From: SH-MAG3 sp036374995
GTDB taxonomy: Bacteria; Gemmatimonadota; Gemmatimonadetes; Longimicrobiales; RSA9
Length of the DNA: 64,000 nucleotides
Direction: 5' to 3'
Assembly: GCA_036374995.1 (NCBI GenBank)
Contig: DASUSS010000108.1
Coordinates: 62,001 to 126,000 of the forward strand
Every line of letters starts with the position of its first letter. Position 1 is the first letter of the stretch. The notes under the pieces are model-generated. The model was not told where the DNA came from, searched no databases, and was given only the letters and a program-made list of their open reading frames with translations. A program made the position numbers and the translations under genes. Shown here piece by piece: positions 37,222 through 45,847 of the stretch.

Positions 37222-38043
37222 ATGGCCTTTCTGCCGCTGCGAACAGTGGAGCTACCGGCCCGGACTGCCGCAGCATACGAGGCGTGGCTGGACGGCATCG
37301 CGGCGGAGCTGGAAGCGCCCGATTGCGACCGCGCCGACCTGTGCCGCCGGGTGCTGACCGATCTCTACTACCCCCAGTACGCCGGAACGGACCCCGCGGA
37401 GCTGCCCGACAGCACCCGCATCGCCCTGCTCCAGCTGGACCCCCGCAACATCACGCTCGAGCCGGAATACTACGCCGAGATCGACGTGGCGCGATACGCA
37501 CGCGTCAAGCCGCTGATCTGGCTGTGGGAGATGTTCGACAAGAGCCCGCTCGGCGAGAACGTCCACCTGGGGGTCGGGTTCCGGCGCGTGCTCGCGCGCC
37601 ACATCTTTCGCCGCTGCGGCCGCAACTTCAAGGCGTTCCATTTCGTCAAGCTGTCGTTCGGCTACAACCTGGAGGTGGGCGACGACGTGGTCGTGCACCG
37701 GCACGTGCTGCTCGATGACCGCGGCGGGATCCGTCTCGGCAATAATGTGTCGATCGCGGATTTCGCGAATGTCTACAGTCACACGCACGCGCTGCACGAT
37801 GGCCGCGATGTGGACACGCCCGCCGTGGTGCTGGGCGACGGCGTGCGGATCACGTATCACGCGACCGTGCTCGCGGGCGTGACGATGGCGGACGATGCGA
37901 TGCTCGGTGCGCTCGCGGTCGCGACGAAGGACATTGCGTCCGGCGACGTGGCGCTGGGCATTCCCGCGCAGCCGAAGCTGCGCAAGCCGCCGCGCGCGGA
38001 GCGGCCGGTCTTCCCCTCATCGACGGATCCGCTCGCCGACTGA
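37222..38043 (+). CDS. Hexapeptide-repeat acyltransferase
   Basis: The ATG at 37222 follows GAGGGAG. The 273-residue protein has a helical N-terminal region (about 1-140) and a left-handed beta-helix of hexapeptide repeats (about 145-250: VGDDVVVHRHVLLDD, IRLGNNVSIADFANVYSHTHA, VVLGDGVRITYHATVLAGVTM). The His in SHTH fits the catalytic site of maltose/chloramphenicol O-acetyltransferase-type enzymes. It probably acetylates a sugar or lipid, perhaps on surface polysaccharide. Its last 27 nt overlap the end of the convergent tgpA-like gene. Confidence 0.85.
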   Translation: MAFLPLRTVELPARTAAAYEAWLDGIAAELEAPDCDRADLCRRVLTDLYYPQYAGTDPAELPDSTRIALLQLDPRNITLEPEYYAEIDVARYARVKPLIWLWEMFDKSPLGENVHLGVGFRRVLARHIFRRCGRNFKAFHFVKLSFGYNLEVGDDVVVHRHVLLDDRGGIRLGNNVSIADFANVYSHTHALHDGRDVDTPAVVLGDGVRITYHATVLAGVTMADDAMLGALAVATKDIASGDVALGIPAQPKLRKPPRAERPVFPSSTDPLAD

Positions 38044-40053
38044 GCCACGGCCTCGGTGCTCGCGCAGCCGCTGCCGCGCGGCACGCACGAGCTGCTCGAG
38101 GCGACCCTGCTCTGCTTCATCCAGCGTGCGGCCGCCGAACCGGCTGCTCACGTACAGCTCGATCGCGGCGCGGGCCGACTGCGCGCCGGGCGCGTCGCGC
38201 ACGAGGTCGGCAAGCGCGAGCGGCGGAGTGGCGGCCGAGATGTCGTATCCCGCCCGTGCATAGGCGCGGCGCAGCGCGATGTATGCGCGCGTCGGCGCCG
38301 CTGTCCGCTGCGGCCTGCGTCGGACGCGCCGAAGCGACACGGCCACGACCACGAGGATCACAGCCATGCCGAGCACGTACCACCGGCGCGCGATCGCGCG
38401 GTCCGTCCCGCCGCCGGCATCCGTGGTGGAGAACGGTTCGGCGAGCCGCTCCAGCAGGCCGGACTGCGTGCCGATGTCGTAGTCGAGCACCCACTTCCCC
38501 CAGCGGTGCGAGAGGCCGTCGGCCAGGCGGCGCAGCCCCGCGAAGCTCCGGACCCGCGCGCTCGCCGCGGTGGCCGCACCGCCCGCGGGCGTGGGGTCGA
38601 ACGGCACCCAGCCGTGACCGGGGAAATACACCTCGACCCAGGAGTGCGCCTGGTTCTGCGTGACCGTCAGGAACCGGCCGAAGCCGTTCCATTCGCCGCC
38701 GAGAAAGCCGTTCACGTTGCGCGCGGGCACGCCGCCCGCCCGCAGCAGCACGGCGAGCGCGGTCGAGAAGTACTCGCAGTGCCCTGCGCGCCGCTCGAAC
38801 AGGAAGTAATCGAGCGTCGCCTCGCGTGCGGTGCGCGGCAGGTCGAGCGTGTAGTCGAATCGTGTGCTCAGCCAGCGCTCGATCGCCAGGGCCTGATCGT
38901 ACGCGCTCGAGCTCGCCGCGCGGAACGAATCGGCGAGCGCGAGCATTCGCGGCGTGAGCGGCGGCAGCTGGAGGTGCGCCACGACATCCGGCGTATTGCC
39001 GATCAGCGAGCCTCGCAGCGCGGCGGGGTCCGGCAGCTGCGCGCGCGACGTCACCCGGTAGACGGGCTCCGCGGTGCCGGCATACGCGAAATCGCCCGAC
39101 GGTAGCCGCAGCGGTCGGATGCGGGACAGCGGCGTGATGTCGGCCACCGGATGCAGGCCGAACAGCACGCTGACATCGACGAGCCGGCGGCCGTAGATGA
39201 CCTGCTCGATGGAGCCGCCCGTCCAGCGCAGCTCGAACGGCGGTGTCGGAGCGTGCTCGACGCGGCTCCACGCGACGCCATCGAACCGGTTGTACGACCT
39301 GCCGCGCCAGTACAGCCCGGCCGGGTCGGCCGGCGGTCCCTCCGGGAACTCGATGCGCAGCACGACTTCCGGATTGGATTCGATGCGCGCGCCGTGATCG
39401 CCGAGCGATACGCGGTCGCTGAAGCCGACGATGCTCCGGGCGACGGTCGGCGCACCGCGTGCCGCCCAGCCACGCGATACCCGCGGGAAGAACAGGAACA
39501 CGAGCGCGCTCACTGCGAGCACGATCGTGGATGACAGCGCGATACGCAGCATGAATCGGGGAGTCGGCTGCGGTGCGTGCAGCCGGCGCAGCTCCGACTG
39601 GCGTCGCAGGTGACCGACCACGAGCAGCACCGTGGCGCATGCGACGTACAGGATGAACAGGAGCGCGAACGCGGGACCGGGCCGATAGGCGGCGGAGGCG
39701 ATGAGGAGCGCGAACGTGAGCGCGAAGTGCCGCGCATCGCCGGCACGATCGCGTGGCCGCAGCGATTCGGCACAGAGCAGCAGCAGCAGCAGGTCCACCA
39801 TCGGCAGGACCGCGTCGCCGCCGCCCACGAGCACGATGAAGCCGGCGCGAAGCGCGAGCAGGAGAGCCAGGACGCGCCACACCGGCTCGAGAGCGCGCGA
39901 CATCGCCTCCCCGGGCTGCGCGAACACGGCGATCAGCAGCACGGCTCCGGCGGGCAGCGCGGCGGGCGCATCGAGGCCGGCGCCACTCACGAACGCGAGC
40001 AGCGCGGTGAGCGCGAGCAGCGCGGCCAGTCGGCGGTGCGGCGTCGGGGTCAC
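38017..40053 (-). CDS. TgpA-like transmembrane transglutaminase
   Basis: The GTG at 40053 overlaps the upstream DUF58 stop by 4 nt and gives 678 residues. About five or six TM helices (10-190) form the TgpA N-terminal region, then a periplasmic domain, a transglutaminase-like core with Cys426 (RRAGHCEYFSTALA), His470 (NQAHSWVEVYFP) and Asp486 (GWVPFDPTP), one more TM helix (about 560-580) and a cytoplasmic DUF4129-like tail. TgpA enzymes are essential in Pseudomonas and are encoded with MoxR and DUF58, as here. Envelope protein cross-linking or processing is the likely role. Confidence 0.93.
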   Translation of the reverse strand: MTPTPHRRLAALLALTALLAFVSGAGLDAPAALPAGAVLLIAVFAQPGEAMSRALEPVWRVLALLLALRAGFIVLVGGGDAVLPMVDLLLLLLCAESLRPRDRAGDARHFALTFALLIASAAYRPGPAFALLFILYVACATVLLVVGHLRRQSELRRLHAPQPTPRFMLRIALSSTIVLAVSALVFLFFPRVSRGWAARGAPTVARSIVGFSDRVSLGDHGARIESNPEVVLRIEFPEGPPADPAGLYWRGRSYNRFDGVAWSRVEHAPTPPFELRWTGGSIEQVIYGRRLVDVSVLFGLHPVADITPLSRIRPLRLPSGDFAYAGTAEPVYRVTSRAQLPDPAALRGSLIGNTPDVVAHLQLPPLTPRMLALADSFRAASSSAYDQALAIERWLSTRFDYTLDLPRTAREATLDYFLFERRAGHCEYFSTALAVLLRAGGVPARNVNGFLGGEWNGFGRFLTVTQNQAHSWVEVYFPGHGWVPFDPTPAGGAATAASARVRSFAGLRRLADGLSHRWGKWVLDYDIGTQSGLLERLAEPFSTTDAGGGTDRAIARRWYVLGMAVILVVVAVSLRRVRRRPQRTAAPTRAYIALRRAYARAGYDISAATPPLALADLVRDAPGAQSARAAIELYVSSRFGGRTLDEAEQGRLEQLVRAARQRLREHRGRGSVGERIRR

Positions 40054-41177
40054 GGGTCCCGTGCCACCAGGTAGACGTCTCCCCACGCCTGCGAATCCGG
40101 ACCGCGCGCGGTCACGAGCAGACACATTGCCGGACGTGCCGGCGGCGCGGGCCGTGGCGCGTCGACGCTCAGTTCGACCGAGGAGAGCACGTCCAGGAAC
40201 GCCTCCGCCGTGCCGGCGGCGGCGCCGGGCGGGATGCGGACGCCGGCCGCCGCCAGACCACAGCGATCGCCGCGACGCGCGGCACCCACGATCAGCGCGG
40301 CCGCCGTCTCGACAGCGGCTTCGCCCGACGTCTCATCGGGCGCACCGTGGTCGAGCACGATCCAGTATTCGTCTGCCGCATCCTGCTCGTACTCCCGCGT
40401 GATCAGCTCGCCGCGCCGCGCGGTCGACCGCCAGTGGATGTCGCGCGGATCGTCGCCCGGACGGTACTCCCTGAGACCCCGGTAGTCCCCGCGTCCGGTT
40501 CCCGCGCCGGCGCGCTCCGCGATCCGCGCGCGCCGCGCCTGCCGGCCCGCCGGCGCCGGCGCACGCACGACACGATCCGTGCGCGGCCACACCGTCAGCG
40601 AATCGCGGCACTCGAGATCGCGCTCCTTGCTGAACAGCCCGAACGGGAACGACGTGGCCAGCGTCAGCCCGTCCAGCCGATACACGCCGCGCCGGCGCGC
40701 ACAGAACTGCGCACGCGCGACGCCCGTGCTGCCCGGCTCCAGCTGGTGCAGGTACGCAGACACCACTTCCGGCGATGCGGACAGCGCGTGCGACGACCCG
40801 ATGATCTCTCGGATCTCGAGCGCGTGAACGGACGGCCGCGCACTGCCGGTCGTGATGCGGTACTCGATGCGCACCGGCTCGCCCGCGGTGACCGCCAGCG
40901 GGATCGTGCGACGCACGCTCACCTCGCGCAGCATCGACTCCGAGAGCCAGCCGCTCAACGCGATCGTGCCGAGCAACGCACCCGTCAGCAGGTAGAGCAG
41001 GTTGTTGCCCGTGTTGAGCGTAGCGAATCCGAGCGCGAGCGTGCCGACGATGACCCAGATCCCCGGCCGCAACAGACGCAGACGTCGCGGCGGCCGCAGG
41101 GCGCGGCGGACGCGGGACCAGATGTCTGAAATGGTCGGATTCCGCGCGGACCTGCCTCGATGAGCCGTTTCAGACAT
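40050..41177 (-). CDS. DUF58 membrane protein (MoxR partner)
   Basis: The frame starts at 41177, inside the palindrome 41106-41193, and gives 375 residues; the first 24 are encoded by repeat sequence. A TTG at 41072 just before the first TM helix is an alternative start. Two TM helices (about 39-55 and 58-78) precede a beta-rich region and the DUF58 motif YRPGDDPRDIHWRSTARRGELITREYE (short form GDDPRDIHWRST). It is in the order acs-moxR-DUF58-tgpA with 1-4 nt overlaps except for the repeat. The product is membrane-bound; function is probably MoxR-linked envelope assembly. Confidence 0.85.
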   Translation of the reverse strand: MSETAHRGRSARNPTISDIWSRVRRALRPPRRLRLLRPGIWVIVGTLALGFATLNTGNNLLYLLTGALLGTIALSGWLSESMLREVSVRRTIPLAVTAGEPVRIEYRITTGSARPSVHALEIREIIGSSHALSASPEVVSAYLHQLEPGSTGVARAQFCARRRGVYRLDGLTLATSFPFGLFSKERDLECRDSLTVWPRTDRVVRAPAPAGRQARRARIAERAGAGTGRGDYRGLREYRPGDDPRDIHWRSTARRGELITREYEQDAADEYWIVLDHGAPDETSGEAAVETAAALIVGAARRGDRCGLAAAGVRIPPGAAAGTAEAFLDVLSSVELSVDAPRPAPPARPAMCLLVTARGPDSQAWGDVYLVARDP

Positions 41178-41193
41178 CTGGTGCCGCGTCCGC
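41106..41193. repeat. Long palindrome, family B copy 2, overlapping a gene start
   Basis: Arms 41106-41131 and 41168-41193 are 26-nt inverted repeats with one mismatch, around a 36-nt centre. The outer arm runs GCGGACGCGGCACCAGAT, identical over 18 nt to the arm at 13042, then TCTGAAA. On the minus strand the element begins 7 nt after the moxR stop (41201) and covers the annotated ATG of the DUF58 gene. It breaks the otherwise overlapping operon. Confidence 0.85.
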
Positions 41194-41200
41194 GAGGTGG

Positions 41201-42181
41201 TCAGACCGGCACGGCGGTCCGTTGCAGGATCTCATCGATGATCGCGGCCGCCTCATCGTGCGCCTCCGCGGTCGCGACGGGGGCACCGTGGGGCAGGAGC
41301 CGGTGGGCGAGGCACGGCGCGGCCATGCGCGCGACGTCATCCGGCACGAGGAAGTGGCGCCCCTCGACGAGCGCGAGCGCGCGAGCGGCGCGGAACAGCG
41401 CGATCGCGCCGCGCGGGCTCGCGCCCAGCCGCAGGCCGGAGTGGTCCCGTGTCGCGGTCACGATCGACATCAGATAGTCGACGATCGAATCGGCGGCGTG
41501 CACGCGGTCGACGCGGTCCTGGAGCGCGATCACATCGTCGGCACGCAGCACCGCCTCCAGATCCGCGACGGGCTCCGTCTCCCGCGTCGATTCGAGCAGG
41601 ATCTGCCGCTCCGCGCGCTCGTCCGGATAACCGATCGTGAGCCGCATCATGAAGCGGTCGAGCTGGCTCTCCGGCAGCGGGTAGGTGCCGTGATGCTCGA
41701 GCGGGTTCTGCGTCGCCATGACGAGGAACGGCCGCGGCAACGCGTGCGTCTGCTCGTCGATCGTGACCCGACCCTCCTGCATCGCCTCGAGCAGACCGCT
41801 CTGCGTGCGCGGTGGCGCACGATTGATCTCGTCGGCGACCACGATGTTCGTGAAGATCGGTCCCGGCCGCGTCTCGAACGTGGCGGTCTGCGGATTGTAC
41901 AGCGACACGCCGAGGATATCGGAGGGGAGCAGATCGCTCGTGAACTGGATGCGGCGGAAGCTGAGACCGAGCGCGGCCGCGAGTGCCCGGGCCAGCGTGG
42001 TCTTCCCGACTCCGGGGATGTCCTCGAACAGCACGTGTCCGCGAGCGAGCAGCGCGGCGAGCGCGAAGCGCACCACATCGCGCTTGCCGTGAAAGACCGT
42101 TTCGACGGCGGCTACGAGCTCCGCCGGCAGGCCCGGAGCCTCCGCGCTGCCGTGCTCGACGAGACGCGGACTGCCGGCCAT
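41201..42181 (-). CDS. MoxR-family AAA+ ATPase
   Basis: The 326-residue protein has Walker A in EDIPGVGKTTLARAL (about 53-67), Walker B and sensor region VVADEINRAPP, sensor 1 MATQNPLE, and the arginine-finger region LPESQLDRFMMR. MoxR proteins are chaperone-like ATPases acting with DUF58 and vWA proteins. It lies upstream of DUF58 and tgpA and overlaps the acs stop by 1 nt. It is cytoplasmic and would work with the membrane DUF58 product. Confidence 0.95.
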   Translation of the reverse strand: MAGSPRLVEHGSAEAPGLPAELVAAVETVFHGKRDVVRFALAALLARGHVLFEDIPGVGKTTLARALAAALGLSFRRIQFTSDLLPSDILGVSLYNPQTATFETRPGPIFTNIVVADEINRAPPRTQSGLLEAMQEGRVTIDEQTHALPRPFLVMATQNPLEHHGTYPLPESQLDRFMMRLTIGYPDERAERQILLESTRETEPVADLEAVLRADDVIALQDRVDRVHAADSIVDYLMSIVTATRDHSGLRLGASPRGAIALFRAARALALVEGRHFLVPDDVARMAAPCLAHRLLPHGAPVATAEAHDEAAAIIDEILQRTAVPV

Positions 42182-44133
42182 TACCCCTCTTTCTCCTCGT
42201 ATTCCGTCTTCAGCTTCGCGACGACGGCCGGGTCGGCGAGCGTCGTCGTGTCGCCGAGCGCCCGCCCTTCGGCGATGTCGCGCAGCAGCCGCCGCATGAT
42301 CTTGCCCGAGCGAGTCTTCGGCAGATCGGCGGCAAACAGGATGTCGTCCGGACGCGCTATCGCGCCGATCTTGTTCGCGACGTGCTCGCGCAGGTCCTGA
42401 CGCAGCCGCTCGTTCGCCTCCATCCCCTCCTTCACGGTGACGAACGCCGCGATCGCCTGACCCTTCATCTCGTCGGCGCGGCCGACCACCGCGGCTTCCG
42501 CCACCGCCGGATGGTCGACCAGTGCGCTCTCCACCTCCATCGTGCCGATCCGATGGCCCGCCACGTTCAGTACATCGTCGACGCGGCCCAGAATCCAGAA
42601 ATAGCCATCATCGTCGCGCTTCGCACCGTCGCCCGGGAAGTAGATGCCATCCCATCGCGACCAGTAGTTCTGGCGGAACCGCTCGTCATCGCCCCAGATC
42701 GTGCGCAGCATGCCCGGCCACGGCTTCGTGAGCGCGAGATAGCCGGCGCCCGCGGTGTCGCCCTCGGCCGTGAGGACGGCCGCGCTGATGCCCGGGAACG
42801 GCACCGTCGCGCTGCCAGGCTTCGTCTCCGTGATGCCGGGCAGCGGCGTGATCATGATGCCGCCGGTCTCCGTCTGCCACCACGTATCCACGATCGGGCA
42901 GCGGCCGCCACCGATGTGCTCGTGGTACCACATCCATGCCTCCGGATTGATCGGCTCGCCGACCGAGCCGAGCAGTCGCAGCGACCCCATGTCGTGCTTC
43001 GCCGGCCACTCGGTGCCCCACCGCATGAATGCACGGATCGCCGTCGGCGCCGTGTAGAGGATCGTCACACCATACTTCTCCACGAGCTGCCAGAAGCGCC
43101 CCCGATCCGGCCAGTCCGGCGCACCCTCGTACATCAGTGTGGTCGCGCCGTTCGCGAGCGGACCGTACACGATGTAGCTGTGGCCGGTCACCCAGCCGAC
43201 ATCCGCCGTGCACCAGTAGACGTCGTCCTCCTTCAGATCGAACACGAGACTCGTCGTCGCGAGCACCTGCGTGAGGTAACCGCCCGTCGTGTGCACCACG
43301 CCCTTCGGCTTCCCGGTCGTGCCCGACGTGTACAGGATGTACAGCAGATCCTCCGCATCCAGACGCTCCGCCTCGCACTGCGCGGGGACACCCTCCATCA
43401 GGTCGTCATACCAGTGATCCCGCCCGTCCTTCATGTGCACGGGGACGTGCAGACCGGCACCGCGGCGCACCACGACAACGTGACGAATGCTCGCCGTCTC
43501 CTCCAGCGCACGATCCGCCGTCTCCTTCAGCGGCACCACGCGCCCGCGCCGATAACCGCCGTCCGCCGTGATCAGCACATGCGCTTCCGCATCGATGATC
43601 CGGTCGCGCAGGCTGTCGGAGGAGAAGCCACCGAACACCACGGAGTGCGGTGCACCGATGCGCGCGCACGCCAGCATCGCGATCGCCGCTTCGGGGATCA
43701 TCGGCAGGTAGATCGCCACGCGATCGCCCTTCTTCACGCCGAGCGACTTCAGCACGTTCGCGAACTTCGACACCTCACGATGCAGATCCCAGTACGTGTA
43801 CGTCCGCGTATCACCCGGCTCGCCCTCCCAGACCAGAGCCGCCTTGTTGCGGCGCCAGCCGCCCAGATGCCGGTCCAGGCAGTTGTACGACGCGTTCAGC
43901 TTCCCGCCCACGAACCACTCCGCATGCGGCGGCTTCCACCGCAGGACTTCCCGCCACGGCTCGAACCACTCCAGCTTCCGCGCCCACTCCGCCCAGAACG
44001 CCTCCGGATCCGCGGCCGCCCGCACGTACACGCCGGGATCGCTCGCATTCGCCCGCTCCCGGAACGCCGCCGACGGCGGGAATCGACGCTCCTCCTTCAG
44101 CAGTGCCTCCAGCATCTGCTCACGTTCGGCCAT
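42181..44133 (-). CDS. acs: Acetyl-CoA synthetase
   Basis: Acs converts acetate, ATP and CoA to acetyl-CoA via acetyl-AMP. The 650-residue protein has the usual length and motifs: YTSGTTGKPKGVVHTTGGY (P-loop of the adenylation domain), VDTWWQTETGG, a GDGAKRDDDGY hinge region, and the C-terminal PKTRSGKIMRR with the catalytic lysine that is acetylated to regulate the enzyme. It is cytoplasmic and heads the operon into moxR. A 250-nt gap separates it from the divergent DksA/TraR gene. Confidence 0.97.
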   Translation of the reverse strand: MAEREQMLEALLKEERRFPPSAAFRERANASDPGVYVRAAADPEAFWAEWARKLEWFEPWREVLRWKPPHAEWFVGGKLNASYNCLDRHLGGWRRNKAALVWEGEPGDTRTYTYWDLHREVSKFANVLKSLGVKKGDRVAIYLPMIPEAAIAMLACARIGAPHSVVFGGFSSDSLRDRIIDAEAHVLITADGGYRRGRVVPLKETADRALEETASIRHVVVVRRGAGLHVPVHMKDGRDHWYDDLMEGVPAQCEAERLDAEDLLYILYTSGTTGKPKGVVHTTGGYLTQVLATTSLVFDLKEDDVYWCTADVGWVTGHSYIVYGPLANGATTLMYEGAPDWPDRGRFWQLVEKYGVTILYTAPTAIRAFMRWGTEWPAKHDMGSLRLLGSVGEPINPEAWMWYHEHIGGGRCPIVDTWWQTETGGIMITPLPGITETKPGSATVPFPGISAAVLTAEGDTAGAGYLALTKPWPGMLRTIWGDDERFRQNYWSRWDGIYFPGDGAKRDDDGYFWILGRVDDVLNVAGHRIGTMEVESALVDHPAVAEAAVVGRADEMKGQAIAAFVTVKEGMEANERLRQDLREHVANKIGAIARPDDILFAADLPKTRSGKIMRRLLRDIAEGRALGDTTTLADPAVVAKLKTEYEEKEG

Positions 44134-44267
44134 GTCGCCTCATCCTCCTCTGCCAGTCACTCGTGCGGCCTGCCGCGCACCCGCGCAAGGTACGGAACGG
44201 ACGCGGACGCGCGACAGTCCGGTCCCCGGCGCGAGCCCGCCCGCGCGACGGGCCCGCCCGTCACGGG

Positions 44268-44296
44268 TTGAGCGCGTCGCCTCCCGCTATTATCTT
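44268..44296 (+). promoter_or_regulatory. Possible sigma-70-type promoter for the DksA/TraR gene
   Basis: TTGAGC (44268-44273) and TATCTT (44291-44296) are separated by 17 nt, in a locally AT-richer stretch about 90 nt before the ATG at 44384. TATTAT at 44288 is an alternative -10 with a shorter spacer. Confidence 0.4.
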
Positions 44297-44383
44297 ACTG
44301 GATTGTCTCGCGAAGGGCTTCCCGCAAGTACGACGTGCGGTCCCGGCCGCGTGTCTCAGGCATAATCCGGAGGCGGTGCAGAC

Positions 44384-44776
44384 ATGGCGAAGAAGCTGAG
44401 CAAGAAGCAGATCGAGCATCTCCAGAAGCGGCTGCTCCGCGAGCGCGAGCGCGCGCTCCGGTCGCTCGGGCAGTACGACGAGCTCGCGAAGGAGTCCGCC
44501 GAACAGAACGACTCGGACTCCTACTCCTACTCCGACCACATGGCCGATCTCGGGACCGATGCCATGGAACGCGAGAAGATGATGCTGTTCGCGAGCAAGG
44601 AGGGCCGCTACCTGTACCGGGTCGAGGACGCCCTGCGCCGGCTGTACAGGGAACCGGAGAAGTTCGGTCTCTGCCACAGCTGCGGCGAGCTCATCGACTT
44701 CGACCGCCTGGATGCCCTGCCGCACGCACGCTACTGCATCCAGTGCAAACTCAAGGAAGAGGCGGACGCCGCGTAG
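44384..44776 (+). CDS. DksA/TraR-family zinc-finger protein
   Basis: The 130-residue protein has a coiled-coil N-terminal half (LSKKQIEHLQKRLLRERERALR), an acidic segment (QNDSDSYSYSDHMAD) in the position of the DksA coiled-coil tip, and a C4 zinc finger (CHSCGELIDFDRL...YCIQC). Such proteins bind the RNA polymerase secondary channel and modulate transcription in the stringent response. A CGGAGGC site precedes the ATG. It is a single gene ending at a strong terminator. Confidence 0.9.
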   Translation: MAKKLSKKQIEHLQKRLLRERERALRSLGQYDELAKESAEQNDSDSYSYSDHMADLGTDAMEREKMMLFASKEGRYLYRVEDALRRLYREPEKFGLCHSCGELIDFDRLDALPHARYCIQCKLKEEADAA

Positions 44777-44799
44777 CGGCCAGCGCCCTTCGACATGCC

Positions 44800-44831
44800 G
44801 AGGGGGCGCGGGCGTCAGCCCGCGCCCCCTC
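44800..44831. terminator. Bidirectional terminator hairpin
   Basis: GAGGGGGCGCGGGC (44800-44813) pairs perfectly with GCCCGCGCCCCCTC (44818-44831) over a 4-nt GTCA loop. It lies between the convergent DksA/TraR and receiver genes and probably ends both. Confidence 0.7.
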
Positions 44832-44833
44832 CG

Positions 44834-45199
44834 TCATCCCCGGAGCAGTTCCGGCAACAGCCTCACGAACGCCGAGCGGGCGAGCACACGGTCCGCGCCC
44901 GCCTCACGCGCCGCGACGAGCGCCGCTTCGTCGACATGCGGTCCGAATGCGACGATCGGCGTCCGCGCCGTGACGGGGTCCGCTTTCAGCGCCGCAATGT
45001 CCGCCGGCGCATCGAGCCAGCGCGTCTCGAGATCGAGCAGCACGAGGTCCGCGGCCGGGGCGTGCTCGGCGAGCAGCTCGCCGGAACGCACGAACACGCA
45101 CCGGATGCCCGCCTGCTCCGCGGCAGCCCGGATGCGGGAGCCGAACACGAGGTCGGCGACGGCGGCGACGACGGTCCGATCGGAACTTGTATCTTTCAT
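44834..45199 (-). CDS. Degenerate CheY-like receiver domain protein
   Basis: The 121-residue protein is a single receiver fold. The phosphoacceptor position is kept (LVLLDLE, Asp56), but the N-terminal acidic pair is reduced to one Asp (AVADLVFG), the conserved Thr/Ser is replaced (IVAFGP) and the conserved Lys is Arg (RVLARS). It may be a pseudo-receiver that signals without normal phosphorylation. It is divergent from the PerR-like Fur gene, sharing the 111-nt gap with the TTGACA promoter. No strong ribosome site is seen. It could alternatively be a remnant. Confidence 0.65.
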   Translation of the reverse strand: MKDTSSDRTVVAAVADLVFGSRIRAAAEQAGIRCVFVRSGELLAEHAPAADLVLLDLETRWLDAPADIAALKADPVTARTPIVAFGPHVDEAALVAAREAGADRVLARSAFVRLLPELLRG

Positions 45200-45241
45200 G
45201 ATTGCATTCAGTTAGAGCGCTCCGGCAAACGATAATCAGTA

Positions 45242-45270
45242 TTGACACGGCGCCGGAGACCGGATAAGCT
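45242..45270 (+). promoter_or_regulatory. Sigma-70-type promoter of the Fur-family gene
   Basis: TTGACA (45242-45247) and TAAGCT (45265-45270) have a 17-nt spacer, 41 nt before the ATG at 45311. Just upstream, GATAATCAGTATTG (45230-45243) resembles half of a Fur/PerR box and overlaps the -35, which would fit autoregulation. Confidence 0.6.
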
Positions 45271-45310
45271 TAAACGCGGCCGTGCATGCGGTCGAGATCA
45301 CGGAGTCGCG

Positions 45311-45757
45311 ATGCTGACGAGAAGTATGGTAGTCGATAGCGCCGAAGCGGAACATCTGCTGCGTGAGGCACTGGACGCGAACGGGCAGCGTTATACCGAA
45401 CAGCGCGCTGCCGTCTACCGCTACCTGCTGAGCACGGAAGCGCACCCGACGGCAGACGATGTGTTCACGAGCGTGCGCGGTGAGATCCCCGACATCTCTC
45501 TGGCGACTGTGTACAAGTCGCTCGAGGCGCTGGTCGGCTGCGGCCTGGCGGTGAAGCTGACGTACGGTGACGGGTCGGCGCGGTACGACGGTCGTACGGA
45601 CCCGCATCCACACGCGCGCTGCCTCGACTGCGGCGCTGTGATCGATGTGCCGGGGCGGCTGGACAACGCCGCGCTCGCCGGACTCGGCCCGCTGCCCGGC
45701 TTCGCGGTGGAGAGCTACCGGCTCGAGCTGGTGGGTCACTGCGAGCGGTGCGCGTAA
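45311..45757 (+). CDS. Fur-family regulator, PerR-like
   Basis: The ATG at 45311 follows CGGAG and gives 148 residues. The N-terminal winged helix contains RYTEQRAAVYRYL and ISLATVYKSLEALVG, the Fur DNA-recognition helix. The metal domain has GDGSARYDGRTDPHPHARC and a structural zinc site of two CxxC pairs (Cys104/107 and 144/147). It lacks the HHDH run of iron-sensing Fur; the PHPHxxC pattern fits PerR-type peroxide sensors. It should repress oxidative-stress or metal genes. It ends at a T9 terminator. Confidence 0.88.
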   Translation: MLTRSMVVDSAEAEHLLREALDANGQRYTEQRAAVYRYLLSTEAHPTADDVFTSVRGEIPDISLATVYKSLEALVGCGLAVKLTYGDGSARYDGRTDPHPHARCLDCGAVIDVPGRLDNAALAGLGPLPGFAVESYRLELVGHCERCA

Positions 45758-45786
45758 CGGAGCGCGAGAGTCGAGCGGGAGCGGCA

Positions 45787-45815
45787 CGGGTCCGGAAGCG
45801 GGCCCGTTTTTTTTT
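45787..45815 (+). terminator. Rho-independent terminator with nine T
   Basis: CGGGTCC (45787-45793) and GGGCCCG (45800-45806) form a stem with one G-T pair and a 6-nt loop, followed directly by nine T (45807-45815). It ends the Fur-family transcript. A second fold pairs GGAAGCGGGCCC with GGGCCCCGCTTCC across the T-run, which could serve the convergent glutamine synthetase transcript. Confidence 0.85.
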
Positions 45816-45847
45816 GGGCCCCGCTTCCTTCCCCCACCCGCACTCGC

